A stretch of DNA of 64,000 nt from Chitinophagaceae bacterium UBA1946. GTDB taxonomy: Bacteria; Bacteroidota; Bacteroidia; Chitinophagales; Chitinophagaceae. Where the stretch lies: positions 49,688-113,687 of the forward strand of contig DDEU01000002.1 in the NCBI GenBank assembly GCA_002336815.1. Direction: 5' to 3'. Shown here one piece after another: positions 53,997 to 63,386 of the stretch (position 1 is the first letter of the stretch; each line of letters starts with the position of its first letter). The position numbers and the translations under genes are program-made. The notes under the pieces were generated by a model that ran no database searches, had not been told where the DNA came from, and worked only from the letters and a program-made list of their open reading frames with translations.

Positions 53997-54560
53997 TTAA
54001 GAAAGGAAATTATCGGGGGGATGTTCTTCTGTAGTGAAATAACGGTTTTCTTCGAATACGGAGTTTACCAAAACATAATTATTTACAAGAAGTTTACTGC
54101 CGCAATCAATTGATAAAAGCGACTGTTCTTCATATTCACTTAAAGATTTCTGGAAAGATTTATTGTCGGAACCCGATTTCTTTTTGCCATTATCCTGCTG
54201 GAAATCGTGGGCTACTTTAGCGTAGTCGTTCTTAGATTGCTCGATCTGCATCTTGCTTTTATTAGGGATGCAAAGCATTTCGAGTGAATCATTGTAGATA
54301 CGGCATTTTACATATTTGTATTTAACACCGTCCATTTCAACTTCCCCATCAATGCGCTGAAACTCTTTTGAGTTGGTATAATAAGGAAGATTGGTTGGCT
54401 GCTTGATGGTAACAAGGTCTTCGTCGCTGTAGTTATTTTGATCAAGGGCCAGTTCTAAACCAGCATCAGCCTTAGCTGCCATGTAGTTGTATATAACCTG
54501 GTACCCTGCCACGTTAAAGGCAAAAATAGCAAGCATAAATATGGCAACAAGCTTTCTCAT
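53997..54560 (-). CDS. Membrane-anchored protein, unknown function, HPPDNFLS tail
   Basis: 187 aa. A hydrophobic N-terminus (MRKLVAIFMLAIFAFNVAGYQVIYNYM) is a signal anchor or signal peptide; the rest is charged and should lie in the periplasm, with a low-complexity KKKSGSDNKS segment. The C-terminus ends EEHPPDNFLS. Small anchored proteins with a proline-containing tail are found near TonB receptors in Bacteroidota, from memory. It lies 191 bp upstream of the haloperoxidase-like gene on the same strand. Confidence 0.65.
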   Translation of the reverse strand: MRKLVAIFMLAIFAFNVAGYQVIYNYMAAKADAGLELALDQNNYSDEDLVTIKQPTNLPYYTNSKEFQRIDGEVEMDGVKYKYVKCRIYNDSLEMLCIPNKSKMQIEQSKNDYAKVAHDFQQDNGKKKSGSDNKSFQKSLSEYEEQSLLSIDCGSKLLVNNYVLVNSVFEENRYFTTEEHPPDNFLS

Positions 54561-54637
54561 TCGTTAGTGATATGCAATGTAGTGGTTTTTTTTGTTAATG
54601 ACTTTGTGATGGCGCAACTTTTTTTTGAAAGCTGCAC

Positions 54638-54653
54638 CCGCAAACGGTTGCGG
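54638..54653. promoter_or_regulatory. LacI-type palindrome CCGCAAACGGTTGCGG
   Basis: Seven of eight dyad positions pair. It is 78 bp upstream of the small anchored protein gene and 63 bp past the GH65 stop, so it could be an operator for the first or a short stem after the second. The near identity to the 31501 site favours an operator. Confidence 0.45.
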
Positions 54654-54715
54654 AGGTATCGGCCTATTGTAACGGCTAAAAGTTAACAGTACACCAGTCC
54701 TTTAGCGGAACAAAT

Positions 54716-56743
54716 TTATTTCACCATAAATGTTTTTCTCTCTACCCCGATACCCTTCAAGGTCAGGCTTTTCCACTGTTGCGGCAATACAGATTTTACC
54801 TGCACAATGCCCGACGGCGTAATCTCCAATCCGCCAAAACCATTGAGCATGGCCTGTAGTATACCGCCGGCGCCGGTAGAAAAGTATGGATTGGTGCCGC
54901 CCTTGGTTTCCGCAATTACATTAAAAGGAGGCAACAGGTTCGGTACATAAGCATCTTTAAAAAAGTGATACGCTTTTTCTTTGTCGCCCACTCTTGAATA
55001 CAGCAATGCAAAGATGGCCTGCGTCATTGCCGGCGTACCCTCATTGGGCACCCGAACAGAATAATAATCCAAATCTCTTTTTACCTGTTTGGGATCCGTC
55101 ACTTCCTTCAACGGGTAACTCAATAAGTTCACATCTGCCTGCTTAATGCCTTCGCCATTGTAAGCTGCATGTTCTTTGGTAATGCCGTCTGCCATTTTTA
55201 AAATAGGGATATTGTTGGCAACATTCATCCAGTCTGCATCGGGTGCAATACCCAGTAATTTAGCAGCCTCAGTGGCATATTTTAAATTGGCTTTTGCAGC
55301 AGCATTGGTAAAAGCGTTGTTGTCTACATTCTCTGCCCATTCATCTGCAGCTACTACATTTTTAATGTCATACTGACCGGGGCCATTGCGTTCCACCCGG
55401 CTCGCCCAAAAATCGGCAGTGGCTTTTAACACCAGCCAGCCTTTTTCTTTTAACCAGTTTTTATCCTGTGTAACACAATAATAATTCCAGGTGGCCAGGG
55501 CAACATCTGCAGTGATATGGTGTTCAAAAGGTCCGCTCAGTGCCCATACCGGCGTTTCTTCTACACCTGTTCCGGCACTTTCCCAGGGATACATCGCACC
55601 TTTGTATCCTTTGCCAAAAGCATTTCGCTTTGCGGCCTCCAGTCTTTCAAACCGATACTCCACCATGCTCCTGGCAATTTCTGGATGCAGTTGCAGCAGG
55701 GCCGGGAACATCCACAATTCTGTATCCCAAAAAACGTGACCATTGTATCCAAGTCCGCTTAAACCCATTGGCGACGGGCTGTTGGAGCCACCTTCCCTTA
55801 CAAAAGAATAGAGGTGATAGATCATGCTGTGCACATCCTGCTGGCTTTGTGCATCGCCTTCAATGATGATATCGCTCTTCCACAATTCGTCCCATGCTTT
55901 GTTGTGCATTTCCACCAGCCGCTCTCTGCCCTGCAGTTTGGCAAAAATGGTGAGGCGTTCCGCTTCATTCAATGGATCATCGTGATGCGCCGATGTAATG
56001 GAAGATCCCACAATGGAATACCGGTAGGTTTCTCCTGCATTCATCTTTTTGGCGAATTTCATCAGGTGCATGTTGTTATCCCACATTTCATGTATCACCC
56101 TTGGTTCACTGCCATGTGCTTCAGAAAAAATAAATGCGTTGCTGGCACACATCAATAATTTACCGGTAGGGCTTTTTGCAGTAGAAGTAAGCAGGCTGAT
56201 GGTAGTATGCGGCCGGTCGATCTCGTTGTAGTAGTTCTGTACATCTTTTAATGCGTCGGGTGCATCCATTTGGCTGGCAGCGCCCAGGCTCAACGATTTT
56301 TTGGCGGTGATGCTGATATCCATCAACACAGAATAAGGCAACTGGCGCAATGCATAATAAGTGTAGGAGATGGTGGCAATGTCTTTATAATCGAAAGAAG
56401 TGGTAAAGCTTGCATGCTGCATGTCAAGTTCCTGTTTCATATTGGTAGCATCGGCATTGCCCAGCCGTTTGCCATCAATTTCTACATACATATTGAGCAG
56501 GTTAAAACTCTTTAAAAAATTACTCACCCGTCCCCTGCCATACAGGTCATAGGCGCCGGCCAGCACAACATCTTTTACTTTAAATGCTTCGGCACTGCTT
56601 ACAATCCCTACCTGCCCGTTGGCAACCGTGATGCCATAGTAAGCAGAAGGGTCAATTTTGCTGGCGGTGATCTTCCATGGATCCTGTGCGTGGGCAGCGA
56701 TCAACACGAATACAAATACGGAGGTAACAAGCAATCGTAGCAT
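54716..56743 (-). CDS. GH65 family glycoside hydrolase, secreted (kojibiose/trehalose-type)
   Basis: 675 aa from the ATG at 56743, which opens a signal peptide (MLRLLVTSVFVFVLIAAHAQ); the longer reading overlaps the divergent gene. GH65 core motifs are present: GYNGHVFWDTELWMFP, EYRFERLEAAKRNAFGKGY, the general acid E468 (AADEWAENVDNN) and E612 (AETKGGTNPYFSTGAGG). The acid/base spacing of 144 residues matches, from memory, that of a Flavobacterium GH65 kojibiose hydrolase. It should split an alpha-linked glucose disaccharide in the periplasm. A -7 element lies 63 bp before the start. Confidence 0.82.
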   Translation of the reverse strand: MLRLLVTSVFVFVLIAAHAQDPWKITASKIDPSAYYGITVANGQVGIVSSAEAFKVKDVVLAGAYDLYGRGRVSNFLKSFNLLNMYVEIDGKRLGNADATNMKQELDMQHASFTTSFDYKDIATISYTYYALRQLPYSVLMDISITAKKSLSLGAASQMDAPDALKDVQNYYNEIDRPHTTISLLTSTAKSPTGKLLMCASNAFIFSEAHGSEPRVIHEMWDNNMHLMKFAKKMNAGETYRYSIVGSSITSAHHDDPLNEAERLTIFAKLQGRERLVEMHNKAWDELWKSDIIIEGDAQSQQDVHSMIYHLYSFVREGGSNSPSPMGLSGLGYNGHVFWDTELWMFPALLQLHPEIARSMVEYRFERLEAAKRNAFGKGYKGAMYPWESAGTGVEETPVWALSGPFEHHITADVALATWNYYCVTQDKNWLKEKGWLVLKATADFWASRVERNGPGQYDIKNVVAADEWAENVDNNAFTNAAAKANLKYATEAAKLLGIAPDADWMNVANNIPILKMADGITKEHAAYNGEGIKQADVNLLSYPLKEVTDPKQVKRDLDYYSVRVPNEGTPAMTQAIFALLYSRVGDKEKAYHFFKDAYVPNLLPPFNVIAETKGGTNPYFSTGAGGILQAMLNGFGGLEITPSGIVQVKSVLPQQWKSLTLKGIGVERKTFMVK

Positions 56744-56805
56744 AAAAAATATTTGACACAATTTAGTGAGTGATTTTAACTTTATTTGCTGAAAATTTGT
56801 TTGCC

Positions 56806-56814
56806 ACAAAATTA
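56806..56814 (-). promoter_or_regulatory. Bacteroidota -7 element (TAATTTTGT) for the GH65 gene
   Basis: Minus-strand match to TAnnTTTG in the 76-bp gap between the divergent GH65 and SRPBCC-type genes. The same nine bases form the susC -7 element. No clear -33 is seen. Confidence 0.45.
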
Positions 56815-56819
56815 TTGCA

Positions 56820-57764
56820 ATGAAAAAACTGACTGTTGGCCTGCTGGTATTCCTGTTGATCCTGATCGCCCTCATTTATTTACTGATCCCAAATGTAATT
56901 TCCATCCATCAATCACTTAGTTTTCAAACCAACCAAAAGGCACTTTTCAGAACGCTTTCTGCTGAACAGCAGTGGCGCAAATGGTGGCCCGGAAAACAGG
57001 AAAATGCTGGCGGCACCTTATTGTTGAATGATAACACTTACACTATCCCCGATTACACAGTTTCCTCCATTAATGTAGATGTAAAGAACAGTAATATTAT
57101 TACCCACTCATCCATCACTTTTATTCCACTGCTGGCAGATTCTTTACGGCTTGAATGGCAGGCACAGGTGCCTACTTCTTATAACCCGGTAAAAAGATTG
57201 CAGCTCTACTTTGCTGCCTCCGGATTGCAGCATGATTTTAACAGCATCCTTCATGCGATCCCTGCTTACTATACCAATGATGAACGTCTCTACGGCCTCA
57301 AGGTCCGGAGGGAATCAGTAACAGATACTGCACTGGTTTTTACCTACGATTCTTCTGCAGGATATCCCTCTTACCAGAAAATATATGCGATGATCGGTGA
57401 ACTGAGGAATTACATCAGCAGCCATGCTGCGATTGCGACAGATTCGCCAATGCTTAACATTTATACAAAAGATAAGATCACTTACCTCACCAAAGTGGCC
57501 ATTCCAACCAATAAGATACTCCCTTCCTCCGGTAAGATCTTTTACAAATGGATGCTTCCGCACGGGAATATTTTAGTGGCTGATGTAACGGGCAATCAAC
57601 GGCAAACAGACAGCGCTTTTCAAACCATGGAAAACTATGTGCACGATTATAATTTAACGGCTCCCGCCATTCCTTTTTTTAAACTCATTACCAACAGGCT
57701 GCAGGAAGCCGATAGCAGCAAATGGACCACGAGGATCTATTACCCCGTAATGTATTACAACTAA
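56820..57764 (+). CDS. Membrane-anchored SRPBCC/GyrI-like protein
   Basis: 314 aa. One N-terminal anchor (KLTVGLLVFLLILIALIYLLIP), a probable SRPBCC fold (about 30-150, SISFQTN-like start then WRKWWPG) and a C-terminal GyrI-like effector-binding domain (about 165-314). Both folds bind small hydrophobic or cationic ligands, here probably in the periplasm. It is divergent from the GH65 gene by 76 bp. Function unknown. Confidence 0.65.
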   Translation: MKKLTVGLLVFLLILIALIYLLIPNVISIHQSLSFQTNQKALFRTLSAEQQWRKWWPGKQENAGGTLLLNDNTYTIPDYTVSSINVDVKNSNIITHSSITFIPLLADSLRLEWQAQVPTSYNPVKRLQLYFAASGLQHDFNSILHAIPAYYTNDERLYGLKVRRESVTDTALVFTYDSSAGYPSYQKIYAMIGELRNYISSHAAIATDSPMLNIYTKDKITYLTKVAIPTNKILPSSGKIFYKWMLPHGNILVADVTGNQRQTDSAFQTMENYVHDYNLTAPAIPFFKLITNRLQEADSSKWTTRIYYPVMYYN

Positions 57765-57777
57765 TCGCCGCTGGTTT

Positions 57778-57787
57778 CAAACGTTTG
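57778..57787. promoter_or_regulatory. LacI-type palindrome CAAACGTTTG
   Basis: Perfect 10-bp palindrome in TTTCAAACGTTTGCGC (57775-57790), 14 bp after one stop and 89 bp before the next start (57876). It shares the core of the susC site at 14843. A weak -7 candidate (TAACTTTAA, 57834-57842) lies downstream. Confidence 0.4.
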
Positions 57788-57875
57788 CGCTTTACCGTTG
57801 TTAACATTCGTATAATTACTCGGGGAGATTGGCTAACTTTAAGCAAGCTGCAGTTAACAACTGTATGCACTTTAA

Positions 57876-60014
57876 ATGATTGCAACGCCATTAAAATTTT
57901 CTACTTCATTATTCGTATCGCTATTTGCTTTTACGATGCTGTGCAATGCCCAAAACTGTATCAATAAATTCACCGCTCTTAAATTTGAAACGAGCACTTA
58001 CGAAATATTCTACAAATCTGCAGTTACCAATAACAATGAAATTATTTCCGCAGGTAAACTGTACGACTATAACAGTGCGGCACATATCGCCAAATATTCG
58101 GCAAATGGAAATCCGCTCTGGTCTTACATGTACAACCTGGATTTTTTTGATTTTATAAAACTCATTTTTTTTAAAGCGGTCAATATTGCTGATATCGTCA
58201 GTACACCTGATGGCGGCATAATAGTAGCAGGAAATGTCGAACAGGTATTGTCGCCATTTGGACTTCCACCACCGGTAAAAAAATGGGGACTGCTGTCAAA
58301 GATTGACAGGTTTGGAAAAGTGAGCTGGACCAAAACCTTTTCCAAGTCGGGTGAGATGTGTGTTACCAACTTATGCCCAACTTCCGACGGTGATGTGGTT
58401 GCCTACCTGGGAACAGACAATGGACCCAAAAGAGGTGCCGGCGATCATTCGTATAATGATGTATTGAAAGTAGGCCCTGCCGGTGAGGTGAGATGGTCAA
58501 CCTTTTTGTTCACTTATCTTTTTGATGCCGGAGGACTGGGGGTTGACAGCAAGAGAGCCATGGCACAATTAACCAATGGCAATATCATTATTGCGGATGT
58601 ATTGCACAAAACAGTTTGGAACGGTACCATCAAAGAAGGTAACCTGCATTTTTTTGAACTGGATCGTACCACCGGAAAATTAATCTGGGAGTCAAGTTAT
58701 GAATATCCTGTGCCGGCTTCTGATACGGCCTATGTGCCGGATATGGTAAATGTAAAAGAATTGCCCAATGGAAAACTTTCCTTCATCACCACATTATACC
58801 TGCCCACCGGCAATGCAGGCAACCTCGTAAAAAAAGGAGTGAACATTATCAGCAGCAACAGGGGTGTAATAGAAAATGTGATCGCTTATGCGCCTGCAGA
58901 TCTTAGTGGCTGCATCATAAATGAAGCAGCCGTTGATAAAAGCAATGGCACACGTACTTTACTGTTTGAAAATGCAGGCAGAAAAATGTTATGCAATATC
59001 AATGATGGGGGGCAGATCAACTGGCAGCAGGGATACAATGATGAGCAGGGACAGTTCCCGGTAAATTGCTTTTCTGCCGGCAACAGCGGGTACAATATTT
59101 TCAGGAGCAATAACAACTCAAAAAAATACAGTTTGCTGATAACTGATGCAACCGGCACCATTGATTGCGTTAACGAAGCGGCTGGCATTACAGCATCCCC
59201 TGCAACGTTGAATTACAGTCACGACAGTGTTTTTACCGATCTGAATTATGGTTTCAGGGATCCGTATTATGATTTCGCCCATCCATTAAAACGGGGTGAT
59301 GAACATCCCTTGTTAAAAACAGTTCAATGCCAGCAAACACTGGCCTGCTGTACAGATATTGTAGACAGGCTGCACGTAAACAAGATCAATATCTGTGAAG
59401 GCAGTTCTTATATGCTGCCTGACAGCACCGTGATACAGGACTCAGGTCTTTATTACACAACTACCAGAACAGGTTTGGGTTGCGACAGCATTAAATTTTA
59501 CCAGGTAGCCATTGACAAAAATGTAACAGCCCTTGCGCTTGGCAACGACACCTGCCTCACCGTGAATACTACCATTGTACTGAAAGCCACGGAAGGTTAT
59601 GAGAAATATTACTGGATGAACAATGGCCTGCCTGACGGCAACGCTTACACTATTTCCCAGGCGGGCAATTATTATGTTACCGTAAACAATGTATGTGGCA
59701 GCAAGACAGACAGCATCATCATTTTTGAAAAATGCGATTACCCGCTTTACATGCCAAATGCATTTAGTCCGAATGGAGATGGGATCAACGATGTATTCAG
59801 GATAGCCCCTGATAATAAAAATAAATTGTTGAGTTTTAGCGTATACAACCGATGGGGTAAGTTGATGTTTCAAACGAACAATCCTGCAACTGGCTGGGAT
59901 GGCTACTATCACGGAGAGCCGCTGGATGCCGGCACTTTTGTTTACTGGATAGTGATGCAGGGGTTGTCTGGAAAAACTGTCAGCAGCAAAGGATACATCA
60001 CATTGCTCCGATAA
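57876..60014 (+). CDS. Large secreted protein with T9SS type B sorting domain
   Basis: 712 aa. Signal peptide (MIATPLKFSTSLFVSLFAFTMLCNAQ). The first 480 residues have beta-propeller-like repeats (STPDGGIIVAGN, ELPNGKLSFIT), and the last 90 form a gliding-motility-associated C-terminal (CHU_C) domain: PNAFSPNGDGINDVF, YNRWGKLMFQ, GWDGYYHGEPLDAGTFVYW. That domain directs export through the type IX system and often surface attachment. The function of the propeller part is unknown. Its stop lies 5 bp from the convergent FG-GAP gene. Confidence 0.85.
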   Translation: MIATPLKFSTSLFVSLFAFTMLCNAQNCINKFTALKFETSTYEIFYKSAVTNNNEIISAGKLYDYNSAAHIAKYSANGNPLWSYMYNLDFFDFIKLIFFKAVNIADIVSTPDGGIIVAGNVEQVLSPFGLPPPVKKWGLLSKIDRFGKVSWTKTFSKSGEMCVTNLCPTSDGDVVAYLGTDNGPKRGAGDHSYNDVLKVGPAGEVRWSTFLFTYLFDAGGLGVDSKRAMAQLTNGNIIIADVLHKTVWNGTIKEGNLHFFELDRTTGKLIWESSYEYPVPASDTAYVPDMVNVKELPNGKLSFITTLYLPTGNAGNLVKKGVNIISSNRGVIENVIAYAPADLSGCIINEAAVDKSNGTRTLLFENAGRKMLCNINDGGQINWQQGYNDEQGQFPVNCFSAGNSGYNIFRSNNNSKKYSLLITDATGTIDCVNEAAGITASPATLNYSHDSVFTDLNYGFRDPYYDFAHPLKRGDEHPLLKTVQCQQTLACCTDIVDRLHVNKINICEGSSYMLPDSTVIQDSGLYYTTTRTGLGCDSIKFYQVAIDKNVTALALGNDTCLTVNTTIVLKATEGYEKYYWMNNGLPDGNAYTISQAGNYYVTVNNVCGSKTDSIIIFEKCDYPLYMPNAFSPNGDGINDVFRIAPDNKNKLLSFSVYNRWGKLMFQTNNPATGWDGYYHGEPLDAGTFVYWIVMQGLSGKTVSSKGYITLLR

Positions 60015-60019
60015 CGTTA

Positions 60020-63000
60020 CTATTTCCTGTTAACCCTTTCTGCAAATTTTATTACCATCGCACTATCGCTGTTACGGGCAATAACAAATGCCTGTTGTTT
60101 GCCAATATTTACCGGGGCGATGTGACGCACCTGGTTCTTTACCACCAATCCATTGATGGATTCCGCAACGAAATTCCCCTGGCCTTTATTCAGCAGGATG
60201 GTTCCAAAATCCGCATCGTACCTGCCCATTTCGATATTTGGATTGTAGTAATTGCCCATGATCAGAATATCCGGCAGGTTATCGTCATTGGCATTTACCA
60301 CTACTGCATCTTTCATGGAAGATAACTGTGCTTCCATAGGCAGGGCTTTAGCTGTAAACTGCAGGCTGCCATTGTTAAGGAGAACTGCACTGGCCATATA
60401 GTTGGCGGTTAACACCGATGCATCTTCAAGCTTCGCAGCAGTGAACAGATCCTTTAAAGTTGCTTTGGCAAAATCACCGGCATATAAAAATTTCTTTTTC
60501 AAAATGGGCATTTGTTTTTCCAACTCTGCTTTGTTGGCAAATGGTATTTCTTTACCCCCCAGGTAATAGGTAAGCACCTGTTCCTTTTTTCCATTGTCGT
60601 CAAAATCGTTAAAATAAAGCCGCAGTGGTTCTTTGTCAGATGCTTTAAGACGGCTGTTCAATCCCAGGTTGCCTGCAATCAAATCCATATCCCCGTCATT
60701 GTCGATGTCAACAGGCAAAAGAAAATTCCACCAGCCTTTTTGATCACACAAGATTTTTTTTGTCAATTTCCCTTTGTCATTGATAAAAGCCTCCACAGCC
60801 CCCCACTCCAAAGAAAGCAGCAGGTCTTTATCTCCATCTTTATCAATATCGAACCACAATGCTTCTGTTACAAAACCTGCCAGGGCAAGCTCAGGTGCAT
60901 AGCTGCTGGTTACATCTGTAAAGTGTCCGCTCTTGTCGTTCAACAACAAATAAGACCGCGGCACCTGTCCATATTCCCATGGCACCACCCTGCCGCCGAT
61001 AAACAGGTCTGCAAAACCATCTCCGTTCACATCTTCTGCCACTACCGAAGATGCTGTCAGGTACAAGTTGCCGAACGCATTCTCTTCTTTTACAAAATTG
61101 CCTTTGGCATCGTTGAGATAAACCCTTGGCGTATTATGAAATTCATCGCCAAAAAATTCATTGCCGCCACTGGCCAGCACCAGGTCGGTATTGCCATCGT
61201 TGTTTACATCTGTAAAACATGCGCTCGTGTTTTCATAAATACTGTCTTTGTCCAATGCCGGTTGTGCCGACCGAATGAATTTTCCTGAAGCCTGCTGCAG
61301 GAACAGGCAGGGCTTTTTATCCCTTGAAGAACCGATGAACACATCTTCCAGCCCATCGTGATTTACATCTGCAACCGCCAAGGCAGGACTCTCAGTTGAA
61401 ACCATGTGTGGTATCAACGGCTCCCTGTCAAACTCTGCAAACTGGTTTTCTTTATGGAGGTAATCAAAATTGGTTTCCTGCGTAATATCAACCATTGCAG
61501 TGCCTGCATTTTTAATACGGGTGGTAAGCTTACTATAATCAAATTGCGGCAATCCTTTTTGATACTGCACATTGATCGCATTCTTATCTGCCGGGAAACT
61601 AATATGCTGGTAAGAATTATCCGGCCATATCAATAATGCAGAATCGATCACCGTGTTTTCAACGCCCACCAACAGCGGACTTTCCATGCTTGACAAAAAA
61701 CCTTTTACAGGATATTTTTCATAGGTCCTGGTCTCATTTTTTGTGTACACGACGAGCCTTGTACCAATGGCATTGATATTTTTTTCAGCTCCCTTCAGGT
61801 TCACTGTTACCGATGATCTTTTTGCCGCCTTGCTGGTTTTATTCTCATACACCAGTGCCGGGGCATCAATATTGTTTACCACGATATCAAGGTCGCCGTC
61901 ATTATCAAGGTCAGCATACACAGCGCCGTTCGAAAAAGTTTGCGGGTTGCCATCGATCGCATTTTCTTCATCTGTAAAAGAAAGGTTGCCGTTGTTCTTA
62001 TAAAATTTGTTGGGCAGTTTTATCTGCGGGAACTTATTGATGAGTGCATAGTCTTTTTCTTCGAGGCTGTTTCGCCTGATCATCTGCTGTATATCGCCGT
62101 TGGTTACAAAGTTGATGTAGTCGATGTCATTCATCCTTTTGGGAATACCGTTAGAGATAAATAAGTCTTTAAGCCCATCATTGTCAAAGTCAACCCATAG
62201 CGGCGCCCATGACCAGTCGGTAGCAGCTACACCACTATACAAGCCCACTTCGCTGAACATATCATTGCGCCGGTTGTATTGAAGGTTGTTCCTGGTATAC
62301 TGGTGAGAATATCCTGCTCCTATTTTAAAATTGAAAATATCCAGTGCATCTTCACCCAGCGATCTTTTTAAAATATACGGATCAGATGGCAGCATATCCA
62401 TCGAAATGATTTCAGGGTAGGCATCATTGTTAACATCGGCAACGTCTACCCCCATGGAGAACTGGCTGGTGTGCATCATGCGTTTTTCGCCTTCTTCTGT
62501 AAAAGTGCCGTTGTGCTGGTTGATGTAGAGATAATCGTTTTCATGAAAATCATTGCCGATGTAAATATCAGGATAGCCATCAAGATTGATATCTGCAATG
62601 GCGATACCCAGTCCGTAACCAATCGCCGTACTGTTGATGCCTGTCTGCCGGGTTACATCGGTAAAAACGGATCCGTCGTTCCTGAAAATACGGTGACCGG
62701 AAACCTCATTGTATGTACCGGCAAAATCCTGCCTTGGCCTGAACGTACCATTCTCATGTACCGAATGATTCAATAAAAAAACATCGAGGTCTCCATCATT
62801 GTCATAATCAAAAAATGCAGCCTGCGTGCTGAAGCCAGAAAAATCCAGTCCATATTCTTTGGCCTTGTCTACAAAAATTGGAATGCCATTTTTTACGCCC
62901 TGGTTGATGAGTAACTGGTTCCTGCTTTTTAATATCTCGTACTTTCCAACACGGCAAACATACATATCCATCAGCCCATCGTTGTTGATATCAATTACAG

Positions 63001-63367
63001 AAATACCCGTTGTCCATCCTCCGTCTTCCGGTATGCCGGCTTCTTTGGTAATGTCTTTGAATTTGATGCCGCCAAGGTTAAGGTATAATTTATTATCATG
63101 CTGGTTGGAACCAAAGAATAGATCGGTTAATCCATCGTTGTTAAAATCTGCTGCACCCACGCCGCTCCCATTGTAGAAGTACATGTACTTGAACAAATTG
63201 AATTCTTTGTTATAAGAAAGATCGTTGCTGAATTCAATGCCTGTTCTGTTATGGTCCAGTGTTTCAAACATAGCATTCTGCACTTTTTCATGCGATGTGC
63301 ACGCCGCAAAAAAAGCCATTGCCAACAGCAAAAAAAAGATGACAATATGTTTAGCCGGTTGGTTCAT
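60020..63367 (-). CDS. FG-GAP/VCBS repeat lipoprotein with ASPIC/UnbV domain
   Basis: 1115 aa. Lipoprotein signal with Cys23 (AFFAACTSHEK). Two FG-GAP/VCBS beta-propellers with Ca-binding DxDxDG loops (DFNNDGLTDLFFG, DYDNDGDLDVFL, DLDNDGDLDIVV; later DVNHDGLEDVFIG, DVNGDGFADLFIG, DIDNDGDMDLIAG) flank an ASPIC/UnbV domain (about 525-590, GTRLVVYTKNE, IDSALLIWPDNSYQ). Members are often encoded beside SusC/D pairs in Bacteroidota and are probably surface-exposed; activity is unknown. It follows a paralogue by 19 bp in the same operon. Confidence 0.88.
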   Translation of the reverse strand: MNQPAKHIVIFFLLLAMAFFAACTSHEKVQNAMFETLDHNRTGIEFSNDLSYNKEFNLFKYMYFYNGSGVGAADFNNDGLTDLFFGSNQHDNKLYLNLGGIKFKDITKEAGIPEDGGWTTGISVIDINNDGLMDMYVCRVGKYEILKSRNQLLINQGVKNGIPIFVDKAKEYGLDFSGFSTQAAFFDYDNDGDLDVFLLNHSVHENGTFRPRQDFAGTYNEVSGHRIFRNDGSVFTDVTRQTGINSTAIGYGLGIAIADINLDGYPDIYIGNDFHENDYLYINQHNGTFTEEGEKRMMHTSQFSMGVDVADVNNDAYPEIISMDMLPSDPYILKRSLGEDALDIFNFKIGAGYSHQYTRNNLQYNRRNDMFSEVGLYSGVAATDWSWAPLWVDFDNDGLKDLFISNGIPKRMNDIDYINFVTNGDIQQMIRRNSLEEKDYALINKFPQIKLPNKFYKNNGNLSFTDEENAIDGNPQTFSNGAVYADLDNDGDLDIVVNNIDAPALVYENKTSKAAKRSSVTVNLKGAEKNINAIGTRLVVYTKNETRTYEKYPVKGFLSSMESPLLVGVENTVIDSALLIWPDNSYQHISFPADKNAINVQYQKGLPQFDYSKLTTRIKNAGTAMVDITQETNFDYLHKENQFAEFDREPLIPHMVSTESPALAVADVNHDGLEDVFIGSSRDKKPCLFLQQASGKFIRSAQPALDKDSIYENTSACFTDVNNDGNTDLVLASGGNEFFGDEFHNTPRVYLNDAKGNFVKEENAFGNLYLTASSVVAEDVNGDGFADLFIGGRVVPWEYGQVPRSYLLLNDKSGHFTDVTSSYAPELALAGFVTEALWFDIDKDGDKDLLLSLEWGAVEAFINDKGKLTKKILCDQKGWWNFLLPVDIDNDGDMDLIAGNLGLNSRLKASDKEPLRLYFNDFDDNGKKEQVLTYYLGGKEIPFANKAELEKQMPILKKKFLYAGDFAKATLKDLFTAAKLEDASVLTANYMASAVLLNNGSLQFTAKALPMEAQLSSMKDAVVVNANDDNLPDILIMGNYYNPNIEMGRYDADFGTILLNKGQGNFVAESINGLVVKNQVRHIAPVNIGKQQAFVIARNSDSAMVIKFAERVNRK

Positions 63368-63386
63368 AAATAAAACTGAAGTTCAG

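Noticed and set aside
60512..61288. 258-aa plus-strand ORF
   Set aside because: Antisense to the FG-GAP/UnbV gene; Cys/Lys/Phe-rich with no domain.
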